Assembly (NCBI GenBank): GCA_018650465.1
Contig: JABIFY010000126.1
Span: 1-61,127 of the forward strand
Direction of reading: 5' to 3'
DNA: 61,127 nucleotides
DNA from: Alphaproteobacteria bacterium
Lineage (GTDB): Bacteria > Pseudomonadota > Alphaproteobacteria > UBA2966
The notes under the pieces are model-generated. The model did not search any database, was not told where the DNA came from, and saw nothing but the letters and a program-made list of their open reading frames with translations. The stretch's first letter is position 1. Every line of letters begins with the position of its first letter. A program made the position numbers and the translations under genes. This document shows, in pieces, positions 8,686-16,849 of the stretch.

Positions 8686-9804
8686 TTATGCTGCGAGCAC
8701 ATCCTTGGCCGGGACATAGTTCAATTTCTGGTCGATGGCGACCGCCTCATAGGTGAGTTGGCCTTTGTGCACGTTCAATCCAGCGCAAAGATGGGGGTCC
8801 GATAACAATGCGTCGCGGTACCCTTTGTTAGCCAACGCCAGCGTAAAGGGCAAGGTGGCATTGTTTAAGGCAAAGGTTGATGTCCGTGCAACCCCGCCCG
8901 GCATATTTGCCACACAATAGTGAACCACATCGTCAACAACATAAGTTGGTTCAGAATGGGTGGTGGCATGGCTGGTTTCAAAGCAACCGCCCTGATCGAT
9001 GGCAACGTCGACAATAACTGCGCCGCGCTTCATCTTCTTGATCATATCTCTTGTCACCAGATGAGGTGCCGCCGCACCCGGCACCAACACGGCACCAACC
9101 ACCAGATCGGCGTCGATGACCTGTTCTTCAATGTTTCCTGCGGTGGAATAAATCGTGTTAATCCGGCCCCGGAACATTTCGTCCAGTTCAGCCAGACGCT
9201 TGAGTGAGCGGTCTATGATGACCACGTCACATTCCAGACCCACAGCCATGCGGGCAGCATTGGTACCAACGACACCGCCACCAATAACCACAACCTTGCC
9301 CGACGGCACGCCAGGTACACCACCCAGCAATACACCGCGCCCACCTGGTTCCATTTCCAGGCAATGGGCACCGGCCTGAATGGACATGCGACCTGCCACT
9401 TCGCTCATGGGAGCCAGCAAGGGCAGCGTGCCCCGCGGGTCTGTCACGGTTTCGTAGGCAATAGCGATGCAACCACTGTCGATCAAACCTTTGGTTTGTG
9501 CGGGATCGGGTGCCAGGTGCAGATAGGTGAACAGGATCTGGTCCTTGCGCAGCATGGCGATTTCGGCTGGCTGCGGCTCCTTCACCTTGACGATCATGTC
9601 AGCCGTGGCAAAAACTTCGGCAGCCGTATCAACAATGGTCGCACCGGCAGCCCGGTAATCATCATCTTCCAGTCCGATAGCATGACCTGCATTCGCCTGA
9701 ACGGCGACCTGGTGGCCGTGGTGGATGACTTCACGAACCGAGGCCGGGGTCATTCCAACCCGATATTCGTGGACTTTTACTTCTTTGGGGACACCGAGGT
9801 GCAT
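8686..9804 (-). CDS. ald: Alanine dehydrogenase
   Basis: The 372-residue enzyme catalyses NAD+-dependent deamination of L-alanine to pyruvate and ammonium. I take the start at [17 protein letters not shown], the usual family N-terminus. An upstream in-frame Met at 9882 would add 26 residues encoded by a large hairpin and is unlikely. Seen are [12 protein letters not shown] (substrate Lys region, about residue 75), FTYLHLA (catalytic His, about 96), [20 protein letters not shown] (NAD-binding, about 170) and the C-terminal [15 protein letters not shown]. Placed between a pyruvate-dependent aminotransferase and mmsA, it can regenerate pyruvate from the alanine the aminotransferase makes. Confidence 0.94.
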   Translation of the reverse strand: MHLGVPKEVKVHEYRVGMTPASVREVIHHGHQVAVQANAGHAIGLEDDDYRAAGATIVDTAAEVFATADMIVKVKEPQPAEIAMLRKDQILFTYLHLAPDPAQTKGLIDSGCIAIAYETVTDPRGTLPLLAPMSEVAGRMSIQAGAHCLEMEPGGRGVLLGGVPGVPSGKVVVIGGGVVGTNAARMAVGLECDVVIIDRSLKRLAELDEMFRGRINTIYSTAGNIEEQVIDADLVVGAVLVPGAAAPHLVTRDMIKKMKRGAVIVDVAIDQGGCFETSHATTHSEPTYVVDDVVHYCVANMPGGVARTSTFALNNATLPFTLALANKGYRDALLSDPHLCAGLNVHKGQLTYEAVAIDQKLNYVPAKDVLAA

Positions 9805-9834
9805 GGTCTTGGCTTTCTTATTGAGATTTGGTTT

Positions 9835-9914
9835 GCCATGCCGCCCACTCCCCTTCCCGACCATCCACCAGCATAATTGCATGGGCGGTCGGGAAGGGGA
9901 GTGGGCGGCATGGC
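9835..9914. repeat. 28-bp perfect inverted repeat between aminotransferase gene and ald
   Basis: Positions 9835-9862 and 9887-9914 are exact reverse complements over 28 bp, rich in G and C, separated by a 24-nt loop. The element fills the 128-bp gap between the aminotransferase stop and the ald start. Neither side has a T-run after the stem, so it is not a standard Rho-independent terminator. In the minus-strand transcript it would form a very stable hairpin 31 nt before ald. It could be an mRNA processing or stability element, an attenuator, or a small mobile palindromic repeat. Confidence 0.9.
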
Positions 9915-9932
9915 GGTCAAACCTTAAAACAT

Positions 9933-11255
9933 CTAATCCAGGTTTTTGATGACATCAGCAAGGATGCCGAACATCTCGTCGATTTGCGGTTTTGTGATCA
10001 TCAGGGGCGGTGACAGCGCAATGATGTCGCCGGTAGTGCGGATCAACAGACCTTTTTCGTAGCATGCCAGGAAGGCAGCAAAAGCGCGTTTGGTCGGTTC
10101 TCCCTCAAAGCCTTGTAGCTCGATACCGGCAATCAGGCCAGTATTGCGCAGGTCGATGACATGCGGCAGACCCTTGAGGCTGTGAACGGCATCTTCCCAA
10201 TAATCTGCAATATCAGCGCACTGTTCAAAAAGCTTTTCATCCCGATAGACGTCCAACGTTGCAATCGCAGCAGCGCAGGCCAGTGGATGGGCCGAATAGG
10301 TATAACCATGGAACAGTTCGATGGCATTTTCCGGACCAGTCATAAAGGTGTCGTAGATGTCGTTGGACGTCATCACGGCGCCCATGGGTACAGTACCGCT
10401 GGTAATGCCTTTGGCCAGGGTCATCATATCCGGTGTCACACCATAATGATCGGCACCGAAGGCCGCGCCTGTGCGGCCAAAGCCTGTAATAACTTCATCA
10501 AAGATCAACAGAATGCCATGCTTGGTGCAGATATCGCGCAGGCGTTTCAGATATCCCTTTGGCGGCATCAACACGCCCGTTGACCCGGCAATGGGTTCAA
10601 CAATAACGGCGGCAATGGTTGAGGCATCATGCAAGGTAACAATACGCTCCAACTCGTCTGCCAGTTCTTCGCCATGTTCTGGCTGGCCGCGCGTGTAGGC
10701 ATTTTTGGCCAGGTCATGGGTGTGCGGCATATGGTCGACACCGTTTAGCAGCGAGCCAAAGAACTTGCGATTGGTGACAATGCCGCCAACGGAAATACCG
10801 CCAAAACCAACACCGTGATAACCGCGCTCGCGGCCGATCAAACGGGTGCGAGCGCCTTCGCCGCGGGTGCGGTGATAAGCCAGGGCAATCTTCAGGGCTG
10901 TATCCACTGCTTCGGAACCCGAGTTGGTAAAAAAAGCGTGGTCCATGCCATCGGGTGTCATCTCAGCCAGGCGTGACGCCAGCTCAAACGCCTTGGGGTG
11001 GCCCATCTGAAAAGCCGGGGCATAGTCCATTTCGCCAGCCTGCTTCTGGATGGCTTCAACCACAGGGGCACGATTGTGACCGGCATTGCAGCACCACAGG
11101 CCCGCTGTGCCGTCCATCACCTGGCGGCCTTCAGCCGTGGTGTAATGCATGTCTTTGGCACCCACAAACATGCGCGGATTAGCCTTGAATTGACGGTTTG
11201 CCGTGAATGGCATCCAGAATGGCTCAAGGTTATTTGGATTGGTGGGCGTGCTCAT
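9933..11255 (-). CDS. Omega-amino acid (beta-alanine):pyruvate aminotransferase
   Basis: The 440-residue class III PLP aminotransferase transfers the amino group of beta-alanine (or beta-aminoisobutyrate) to pyruvate, giving malonate semialdehyde and L-alanine. Visible are LEPFWMPFTANRQFKANPRM (typical omega-APT N-terminus), FTNSGSEAVDTALKIALAYH (PLP phosphate site, about residue 108), LLIFDEVITGFGRTG (PLP ring Asp, about 250) and Schiff-base Lys282 in TLAKGITSG. Length and motifs match beta-alanine:pyruvate aminotransferases (BauA/OapT type). It is the first gene of the minus-strand cluster with ald and mmsA and diverges from an XRE-cupin regulator 170 bp away. Confidence 0.9.
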   Translation of the reverse strand: MSTPTNPNNLEPFWMPFTANRQFKANPRMFVGAKDMHYTTAEGRQVMDGTAGLWCCNAGHNRAPVVEAIQKQAGEMDYAPAFQMGHPKAFELASRLAEMTPDGMDHAFFTNSGSEAVDTALKIALAYHRTRGEGARTRLIGRERGYHGVGFGGISVGGIVTNRKFFGSLLNGVDHMPHTHDLAKNAYTRGQPEHGEELADELERIVTLHDASTIAAVIVEPIAGSTGVLMPPKGYLKRLRDICTKHGILLIFDEVITGFGRTGAAFGADHYGVTPDMMTLAKGITSGTVPMGAVMTSNDIYDTFMTGPENAIELFHGYTYSAHPLACAAAIATLDVYRDEKLFEQCADIADYWEDAVHSLKGLPHVIDLRNTGLIAGIELQGFEGEPTKRAFAAFLACYEKGLLIRTTGDIIALSPPLMITKPQIDEMFGILADVIKNLD

Positions 11256-11293
11256 GGCGGGTTCCCCTTTGAAGACCAGGTGTGAAATTTTAT

Positions 11294-11325
11294 TATTGAA
11301 TTTTCGATAACACAGTTTTTCAATA
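11294..11325. promoter_or_regulatory. AT-rich divergent control region with inverted repeat
   Basis: The 169 bp between the aminotransferase gene and the XRE-cupin gene are very AT-rich and should hold both promoters. TATTGAA (11294-11300) and TTCAATA (11319-11325) form a spaced inverted repeat, and TTTTCGA occurs twice nearby (11302-11308 and about 11336). An operator for the neighbouring XRE regulator is plausible but not shown. Confidence 0.35.
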
Positions 11326-11424
11326 AATTAAACACTTTTCGACATTTACGCCATTTTTTGTCGCATTATATTAATCAATGTAGTATATTGTCTATTATAT
11401 TCAACAACAAAGTCAGTAAATCAT

Positions 11425-12006
11425 ATGTCTGAAATCGACCAAGGTGCTGAACAAGCTTACGGATTTGATCTGGGTGCCCGCCTGCGCGGTGTGCGAGATA
11501 GCGCAGGTTTATCTCAACGTGAACTGGCCCGCCGGGCCGGCGTGACCAACGGTATGATTTCCCTGATTGAACAAAACCGGACCAGTCCCTCAGTTGGTTC
11601 ACTGAAAAAAGTCCTGGATGGGATTCCGCTTTCCCTCGCGGATTTTTTCGCCGGAGAAACGAATACGGGGCCAAAGATATTTTTTGAGGCGGACGACCTG
11701 CTGGAAATCGCTGGTGGCGATATCTCCTATCGCCAGGTCGGCGGCGATCTTTCGGAACAGGCTCTGCAAATGATCCATGAGCGATATGCGCCCGGTGCCG
11801 ATACCGGTCGTGCCATGCTGTCCCATGAAGCAGAAGAATGCGGCGTTGTCATTGAAGGCCAACTGGAGCTAACGGTGGGCAATCAACGAAAGGTACTGGG
11901 TCCGGGTGATGCCTATTATTTTGACAGCCGCCTGGCCCACCGCTTTCGCAATGTCTCCGACAAAGACAGCATCGTCGTCAGCGCCTGCACCCCACCTTCC
12001 TTTTGA
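11425..12006 (+). CDS. XRE-family regulator with C-terminal cupin sensor
   Basis: The 193-residue regulator has an N-terminal HTH_3 domain (LRGVRDSAGLSQRELARRAG then TNGMISLIEQNRTSPSVGSL, about residues 20-65). Its cupin domain (about 115-190) has YAPGADTGRAMLSHEAEECG and a second motif ending FDSRLAHRFRNVSD. This PuuR-like architecture commonly regulates amine or amino acid catabolic genes, with the cupin sensing a small molecule. It diverges from the beta-alanine aminotransferase gene, so it is the likely regulator of the aminotransferase-ald-mmsA cluster, separate from RutR. The effector is unknown; beta-alanine is a reasonable guess. Confidence 0.88.
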   Translation: MSEIDQGAEQAYGFDLGARLRGVRDSAGLSQRELARRAGVTNGMISLIEQNRTSPSVGSLKKVLDGIPLSLADFFAGETNTGPKIFFEADDLLEIAGGDISYRQVGGDLSEQALQMIHERYAPGADTGRAMLSHEAEECGVVIEGQLELTVGNQRKVLGPGDAYYFDSRLAHRFRNVSDKDSIVVSACTPPSF

Positions 12007-12014
12007 AGAAGGTA

Positions 12015-12341
12015 CTATTCTAACGCATCGATTTTGGCTGCAAGTATAAAATCGTTCTCATGCAAACCTTTGATATCGTGGGTGTAGATCGTGATATGGG
12101 CGTAGCCCCAACCGAAACTGATATCAGGGTGGTGGCCTTGTTGTTCGGCCAGATTACCGACCTGGTTCACAAAAGTCCGGGCTGCGACAAAATCAGCAAA
12201 CCTGAAATTTCGCTCAACTCGCGTGGCATTTTCAGTTAATTGCCAGTCCGGTGTTTGCTTGTGAATGGCTTTTGCCTGGCTTTCACTCAAGCGTGCGACC
12301 CCGCCCTTGCAAGGTACACATTGTTTTTCGCTCAGCGACAT
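12015..12341 (-). CDS. phhB: 4a-hydroxytetrahydrobiopterin dehydratase (pterin carbinolamine dehydratase)
   Basis: The 108-residue protein is a PCD/DCoH family member that dehydrates 4a-hydroxytetrahydrobiopterin formed by aromatic amino acid hydroxylases. The family signature is clear: GNLAEQQGHHPDISFGWGYA (about residues 63-82) with the active-site His pair, then THDIKGLHENDFILAAKID. Length is typical. No phenylalanine hydroxylase gene is nearby, so it may serve molybdopterin-linked or general pterin recycling. It converges with the XRE-cupin gene, with 8 bp between the stops. Confidence 0.93.
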   Translation of the reverse strand: MSLSEKQCVPCKGGVARLSESQAKAIHKQTPDWQLTENATRVERNFRFADFVAARTFVNQVGNLAEQQGHHPDISFGWGYAHITIYTHDIKGLHENDFILAAKIDALE

Positions 12342-12495
12342 GATGGTTTCTCCTGTCTATAGGCCCAAGAAGATATGCCGTACAACTCGAATGCCAAGTG
12401 CCATTATTTATGACCTGTAAATCCTGTGCTGGACCCGGCGACCAGTCGGCGCTAAGCTATTGGCCATGGCAAATTTATCAGGGGGAGGGTCGGAA

Positions 12496-12849
12496 ATGCG
12501 TTCCGACGACGAGTGGAATTTTCGCGAATTTGACGAAGGTGAAATGATTTTCAACGTTGGCGATGCTGGCGATGAAGCCTATGTCATTCGAACCGGCAAG
12601 GTTGATATCCTGGTTGAAAAAGACGGCAAACAGGAAGTTGTCGAAACTTTGGCTCAGGGAGATTTCCTTGGCGAAATGGCTCTCGTGGACGAGGAACCCC
12701 GTTCTGCCTCGGCAATTGCGCGTGAAGCCGTCAGTTGCGCCGTGTTCAGCAAAGAAGAAATCGACCGCGCCTTGGAAAATTCTGATTTGTTGACTTATGC
12801 ATTGGTAAAATTGCTGACCAAGCGGTTGCGCAAAGCGACCGCCGGTTAA
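12496..12849 (+). CDS. Stand-alone cyclic nucleotide-binding domain protein
   Basis: The product (117 residues) is a single CAP_ED/cNMP-binding fold without HTH or enzymatic domain. The phosphate-binding cassette FLGEMALVDEEPRSASA carries the Glu and Arg expected for cyclic nucleotide binding. I chose the ATG at 12496 because a strong GGGGGAGGG lies 6 bp upstream; the frame could also open at TTG 12460 or ATG 12466. Such lone domains usually act as regulatory partners. Two class III nucleotide cyclases are encoded elsewhere in this window, but not adjacent. Confidence 0.85.
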   Translation: MRSDDEWNFREFDEGEMIFNVGDAGDEAYVIRTGKVDILVEKDGKQEVVETLAQGDFLGEMALVDEEPRSASAIAREAVSCAVFSKEEIDRALENSDLLTYALVKLLTKRLRKATAG

Positions 12850-12910
12850 CCATACGAAACTCTATGTTTGAAATTTGACCCGGCTGTCGCCGGAAGCTGG
12901 AAATACCATT

Positions 12911-13606
12911 ATGGATTCAGTACTGATCACCGGTGCCGGTCGTGGCATTGGCCTTGAATTTGCCCGCCAATATGCCACTGATGGTTGGCAGGTTTTTGCT
13001 TGCTGTCGCACCCCGGAAAGTGCAGAAGAATTAAATACACTGTCCGCGACGCCCGGCATAAAACTGTCCATCCACAAGATGGACACGACAGATGAAGCCA
13101 GCATCAAGGCCGTGGCAGATGATCTTGTTGGTGAGGAAATTGATGTTCTGATCAACAATGCCGGGATCAGCGGGCGACGAGATGTAGAAGTTGGTTCCAT
13201 GGATTATGATAGTTGGGCTGAGGTCATGCAGACCAATGTCTTTGCCCCCATAAAAGTCACAGAAGCTTTCATGGACCATGTCTGTGAGAGCTATATGCAA
13301 TTGGTCGTGATGATATCCAGTCGCATGGGTAGTATTGGCGATACGACCAGCAGTGGCTCGATGATCTATCGGTCGTCCAAGTCGGCCCTGAACATGGCCA
13401 TGCACAGCCTGGCCCTGGAGACAAAGTCCCGTGGGCTAACGACAGTTTCAGTGCATCCGGGTTGGGTGCGCACGGATATGGGTGGATCAGAGGCGACGCT
13501 GACACCCCATGAAAGTGTTTCAGCCTTGCGTAATCTATTTTTCCAGCTCCGCGACAGCGACAGCGGTAAGTTCTTCAACTACGACGGTACCGAGTTGCCC
13601 TGGTAG
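12911..13606 (+). CDS. Short-chain dehydrogenase/reductase, C-factor/sniffer-like
   Basis: The 231-residue classical SDR has a nucleotide-binding SVLITGAGRGIGLEFARQY at the N-terminus, the NNAG motif (LINNAGISG) near residue 82, and catalytic Tyr153 and Lys157 in MIYRSSKSALN with an upstream Ser pair (VMISSRMGS). The HPGWVRTDMGG segment and overall length match the CsgA/sniffer-like carbonyl reductase subgroup. The start at MDSVLITG is preferred; an upstream Met would add 12 atypical residues. The substrate is unknown. It starts 61 bp after the cyclic nucleotide-binding gene. Confidence 0.85.
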   Translation: MDSVLITGAGRGIGLEFARQYATDGWQVFACCRTPESAEELNTLSATPGIKLSIHKMDTTDEASIKAVADDLVGEEIDVLINNAGISGRRDVEVGSMDYDSWAEVMQTNVFAPIKVTEAFMDHVCESYMQLVVMISSRMGSIGDTTSSGSMIYRSSKSALNMAMHSLALETKSRGLTTVSVHPGWVRTDMGGSEATLTPHESVSALRNLFFQLRDSDSGKFFNYDGTELPW

Positions 13607-13621
13607 CAGCAATGGATAGCC

Positions 13622-14485
13622 CTAAAGAATAACCTGATGTTCTGCCTGGCCCTTGCCTGCGTTTTCAAAACGAAAGGTTTGCCCGGCTGCAGGTTGTTGT
13701 TGTCGCTTTTCCGCGCTGAGATCCAGCCATGCTGACGTTACAAACAACGTCGACAGATCAGAGCCACCAAACCCCGGACAGGTTATCAAAGCTGTGGGCA
13801 GAGACAGGGTTTGTTTCAACTTGCCGTCGGGTCCATAACAGGCCACAGCATAACCACCCCAACGGGCGTTCCAGAGATTCCCCAACGCATCAACGACAGC
13901 GCCGTCCGGACCAAATTTTTCACCGGTTAAATCGACAAATACTTCCGGATCACCTTTTGGCCAGCCATCTGCCGGGTCCAGTTTCTGCCGCATGATTTGC
14001 TGGCGCATGGAATCTGCGAAATAGGCAAAACCTCCATCAGGTGAAAAACAGATCGCGTTGGGCACGGTGATGTCAGAAAATAATTGCCGGACTTCGCCCC
14101 GGTAATAACGATAGATCGCCCCGGCAGCCGTCTCATGTCCGATGCCCATGGTGCCAATCCAGAAACCACCGTAAGGATCTGCCCTTCCGTCATTTGAACG
14201 AGTCAAAGGATTTTCATTTTCCAGCGGCGCAATCACTTCGCTGGTACCGCTGGTTATAGTGAAACTGGCAAGCGAATTATCAGTGGCAATCAGCAAGGTT
14301 TCCTGGTCAATCCAGCCCGCCGCGGAAACAAACTGATCGAAATTCCACTGGCTCTGATCATCGCCAGCCCGGCGATACAAAATCCTGCTTTCAATATCGA
14401 ACCAAAACAGTTCCTGCCTGCCGGGGTGCCATAGCGGGCCCTCCCCGAGTTTGTTGTGAGTCTGGTCAAAAATTCCGACTTCCAT
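13622..14485 (-). CDS. SMP-30/gluconolactonase-family hydrolase
   Basis: The 287-residue six-bladed beta-propeller enzyme belongs to the SMP-30/LRE family of metal-dependent sugar lactonases. Visible are LGEGPLWHPGRQELFWFDIE near the N-terminus (metal Glu), RSNDGRADPYGGFWIGTMG (Asn and Asp ligands, about residue 95-113), PNAICFSPDGGFAYFADS (about 140) and PDGAVVDALGNLWNARWGG (about 190). The start at MEVGIFDQT is supported by AGGAGG 5 bp upstream. A sugar lactone such as arabino- or gluconolactone is likely, but the pathway cannot be told because neighbours are not sugar genes. Confidence 0.87.
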   Translation of the reverse strand: MEVGIFDQTHNKLGEGPLWHPGRQELFWFDIESRILYRRAGDDQSQWNFDQFVSAAGWIDQETLLIATDNSLASFTITSGTSEVIAPLENENPLTRSNDGRADPYGGFWIGTMGIGHETAAGAIYRYYRGEVRQLFSDITVPNAICFSPDGGFAYFADSMRQQIMRQKLDPADGWPKGDPEVFVDLTGEKFGPDGAVVDALGNLWNARWGGYAVACYGPDGKLKQTLSLPTALITCPGFGGSDLSTLFVTSAWLDLSAEKRQQQPAAGQTFRFENAGKGQAEHQVIL

Positions 14486-14606
14486 AGAGCCTCCTGGCGT
14501 GGTGTTATGCTGTTTCATGGCACCCGGGTGCCGGCCTTGTTTATCGATTGGCTGTTTTGCTCAACCGAAAACTGGCCAGCAAATCTTATTTTCAAATGAG
14601 GTAAAT

Positions 14607-14879
14607 ATGACTGAACAGGAATTTCGCGACAAGGCCCATCAGGATGGATACGCCGAACCAAACCTTGTTGATTGGGAAGCCAACCTGGTTAACGAAGAAC
14701 ACACCCATGATTTTTCAGCCCGGATATTTGTTTTGTCCGGAGAGTTGAAAGTCGTTTGTGCGGATCGGACATCTGTCTGCCAGGCAGGTGACAATGACGC
14801 CCTGGCGGCTGGCACACCCCATGCGGAATATGCCGGCCCGGAAGGCGTTAAATTTCTGGCAGCCCGCAAGGCCGGATAA
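14607..14879 (+). CDS. Small cupin-domain protein
   Basis: The 90-residue single-domain cupin has motif 1 as EEHTHDFSARIFVLSGEL (His, His, Glu type) and motif 2 as DNDALAAGTPHAEYAGPEG, ending FLAARK. The start at MTEQEFRDKA follows a TGAGGTAA ribosome binding site; a longer frame from 14499 would run into the promoter of the divergent SMP-30 gene. These small cupins often bind a metal and have no assigned substrate. It ends 5 bp before the next gene and so probably shares its transcript. Confidence 0.8.
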   Translation: MTEQEFRDKAHQDGYAEPNLVDWEANLVNEEHTHDFSARIFVLSGELKVVCADRTSVCQAGDNDALAAGTPHAEYAGPEGVKFLAARKAG

Positions 14880-14884
14880 GTGCT

Positions 14885-15721
14885 GTGTATTGGGCCATCA
14901 AAGGTGGTTCAGCAAGGAAACTGCCAGGGCTGATTGTCGCGTCAGTCTTGCTTGCTCTGCTGGCACCTCTGACAGCATCTGCCGAGGATCGACGTGTCGA
15001 TCTGGAGCTGGTTTTGGCGGCCGACATTTCGGGCAGCATGGATCACGAAGAAGCCGTCCTGCAGCGTACCGGTTTCATTAATGCCATTCGACATCCGGAA
15101 GTTATTGCCACGATCCAGCGAGGCAGATACGGACGCATCGCCGTTACTTACATCGAATGGGCAGGTGCCATCCACCAGACGACGTTGGTCAAGTGGACCG
15201 AGGTTTACGACGAGGCCAGCGCAGAGGCTTTTGCAAAAGCCGTTGCCGCCCCGCCTGTCCGAACGGCTTTCTGGACGTCTATTAGCACCGTGATTGATTA
15301 CGCTCTTGCCAGCTTGGTCGACAATGGTTTCAAGGCACTGAGACAGGTCATCGATATCTCCGGCGACGGACCCAATAACTCAGGCGGTTATGTTCCAGAA
15401 GCGCGCGACAGGGCCATTGAAAAGGGTGTGACGATCAATGGCCTGCCGATTATTAATAACAGGCCAGGCCCATACGGTTTTATGCCCATGCCAAATCTGG
15501 ATCACTATTACGAAGACTGTGTTATCGGCGGCTTTGCCGCCTTCGTGATCGTCGCCAATGGCTTTCAGGACTTTGCCCGGGCCGTTCGCCGCAAGATGTT
15601 GCTGGAGATCGCAGGACTGCGACCGAAAAGGCCCCTGCTACATTTTGCAGCTGAGGGGTATCGACCGCCCTGCGATGCCGGGGAAATCCAGTTACGTCAA
15701 TATCGCGACCAATTTCCCTGA
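14885..15721 (+). CDS. Secreted DUF1194 von Willebrand factor A-like protein
   Basis: The 278-residue protein starts at a GTG and carries a signal peptide (LPGLIVASVLLALLAPLTAS, cleavage near TASAED). The DUF1194 domain follows: VDLELVLAADISGSMDHEEA holds a DxSxS metal site, with RIAVTYIEWAG and QVIDISGDGPNNSGG further on and a conserved YYEDCVIGG-type C-terminal part. Function of DUF1194 proteins is not known. They are exported and common in Alphaproteobacteria. It follows the cupin gene by 5 bp. Confidence 0.85.
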   Translation: MYWAIKGGSARKLPGLIVASVLLALLAPLTASAEDRRVDLELVLAADISGSMDHEEAVLQRTGFINAIRHPEVIATIQRGRYGRIAVTYIEWAGAIHQTTLVKWTEVYDEASAEAFAKAVAAPPVRTAFWTSISTVIDYALASLVDNGFKALRQVIDISGDGPNNSGGYVPEARDRAIEKGVTINGLPIINNRPGPYGFMPMPNLDHYYEDCVIGGFAAFVIVANGFQDFARAVRRKMLLEIAGLRPKRPLLHFAAEGYRPPCDAGEIQLRQYRDQFP

Positions 15722-15755
15722 CAAATCCGACGCAAATGACATACCCAACTAAAAC

Positions 15756-16082
15756 TTAATCCCAGACGTCGGCAGGCACTTTCAGTGCTTCAACAGGCGT
15801 GCCGCCCAGCAGATGCTGATCGATAATCGTTTTGACGTCTTCTGCCGTTACCGGGCCATACATGACCCCTTCGGGATAGACCACGACAACAGGACCCTGT
15901 TCACAGACGCCAAGACAGCCAGAGGTGCTGGCCTTGAAGCGTCCAAACAAATCGCGGGCCTCCAGTTCAGCACGAAAAGCGTCGATAATCGGGGCACCGC
16001 CTCGGGCTGAGCAACTTCCTTTTGGATGATCTTCGGGGCGGGATTGGGTACAAACAAATAAATGTTTTTCAGGTCTGGGCAT
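15756..16082 (-). CDS. Thioredoxin-like [2Fe-2S] ferredoxin
   Basis: The 108-residue protein has the cysteine pattern of Shethna/NuoE-type thioredoxin-like 2Fe-2S ferredoxins: Cys11, Cys24, Cys56 and Cys60 (FVCTQ, GSCSARGG, SGCLGVCEQGP). Its length fits the stand-alone (2Fe-2S) ferredoxin domain family, which probably carries single electrons in the cytoplasm. GAGGAAG upstream of the ATG supports the start. It lies downstream of mlaC on the same strand with 125 bp between, and its redox partners are not identifiable here. Confidence 0.88.
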   Translation of the reverse strand: MPRPEKHLFVCTQSRPEDHPKGSCSARGGAPIIDAFRAELEARDLFGRFKASTSGCLGVCEQGPVVVVYPEGVMYGPVTAEDVKTIIDQHLLGGTPVEALKVPADVWD

Positions 16083-16207
16083 TCAGGTTACTTCCTCAAA
16101 TTAAAGACGTGCATACGCACGCATACCAAGCTTGAAAAATAGATGTTTGCTGAAAAGAATATTTGACCTGGATCAAGCGTTCACAGGATTTATGCCGAAT
16201 GAAGCTC

Positions 16208-16834
16208 TTATTTGGTCTTGCGCTTCAGTTCGCTGATCAAACCGTCGATTTTACCACCGTGCCGTCGGATGACAGAGGAAAATTCCTCGCGTTGGGTAAT
16301 GGCCATACTGACCCCCTCAACAACAATATCGATCACCTTGAAACCGCTCTTGCGTAATCTCACCCGCCAGTCAACTCGCACAGGTGCACCTTTAGGACGG
16401 ACAATCTGACTTTGAACGATTGTGTCCTTGCCCTTGACTGCACGTTCACCGGTAACGTCAAGTTTCTCGCCCGAATACTGACCAAAGCGATTGGCATAAG
16501 TGTTTACAATAAAATCTGTAAACAGCCGCTGATATTCACCGCGCTGATCCTTGCTGGCTTTGCGCCAATAACGACCAATGGCATAGCGACTGAGAGACTT
16601 GACATCAAATCCTTCCAAAAACAGGATTCGGAATTTCATGCGTCGACTGGCATCGCCCACCGACGTATCTGCCAACGTACGGATCGCCTTGTCGCCCAGG
16701 TCGGCAATGAATTCAGTTGGGTTAGTGGCCTTGGCCGATGCAGATGCTGAAATGGCAACCCCGGACAGGCTGGTTATCAAGGCCAACAAAAAGGCACTTG
16801 TCAGGATTTTTCTGCGAATGATCATAAACGTCAT
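16208..16834 (-). CDS. mlaC: Periplasmic phospholipid-binding protein MlaC
   Basis: The 208-residue protein is the MlaC/Ttg2D family shuttle that carries phospholipids between MlaA at the outer membrane and the inner-membrane MlaFEDB transporter. A signal peptide is visible (ILTSAFLLALITSLSGVAIS then SASA). The body has FIADLGDKAIRTLAD, YAIGRYWRKASKDQRGEYQR, LFTDFIVNTYANRFGQYSGE and a C-terminal VDWRVRLRKSGFKVIDIVVE with GVSMAITQREEF, all family-typical. It follows mlaA by 15 bp, so the two form an operon. The ABC components mlaF, mlaE and mlaD are not in the window. Confidence 0.9.
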   Translation of the reverse strand: MTFMIIRRKILTSAFLLALITSLSGVAISASASAKATNPTEFIADLGDKAIRTLADTSVGDASRRMKFRILFLEGFDVKSLSRYAIGRYWRKASKDQRGEYQRLFTDFIVNTYANRFGQYSGEKLDVTGERAVKGKDTIVQSQIVRPKGAPVRVDWRVRLRKSGFKVIDIVVEGVSMAITQREEFSSVIRRHGGKIDGLISELKRKTK

Positions 16835-16849
16835 CTGTTGTTGAAAGGC

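Noticed and set aside
9805-9882. Longer N-terminus for alanine dehydrogenase from an upstream Met
   Set aside because: The extra 26 residues are encoded partly by the hairpin arm and are unlike the family; the ATG at 9804 gives the standard 372-residue enzyme.
9835-9914. The long inverted repeat as an ordinary bidirectional terminator
   Set aside because: Neither side has a T-run after the stem and the arms are far longer than usual.
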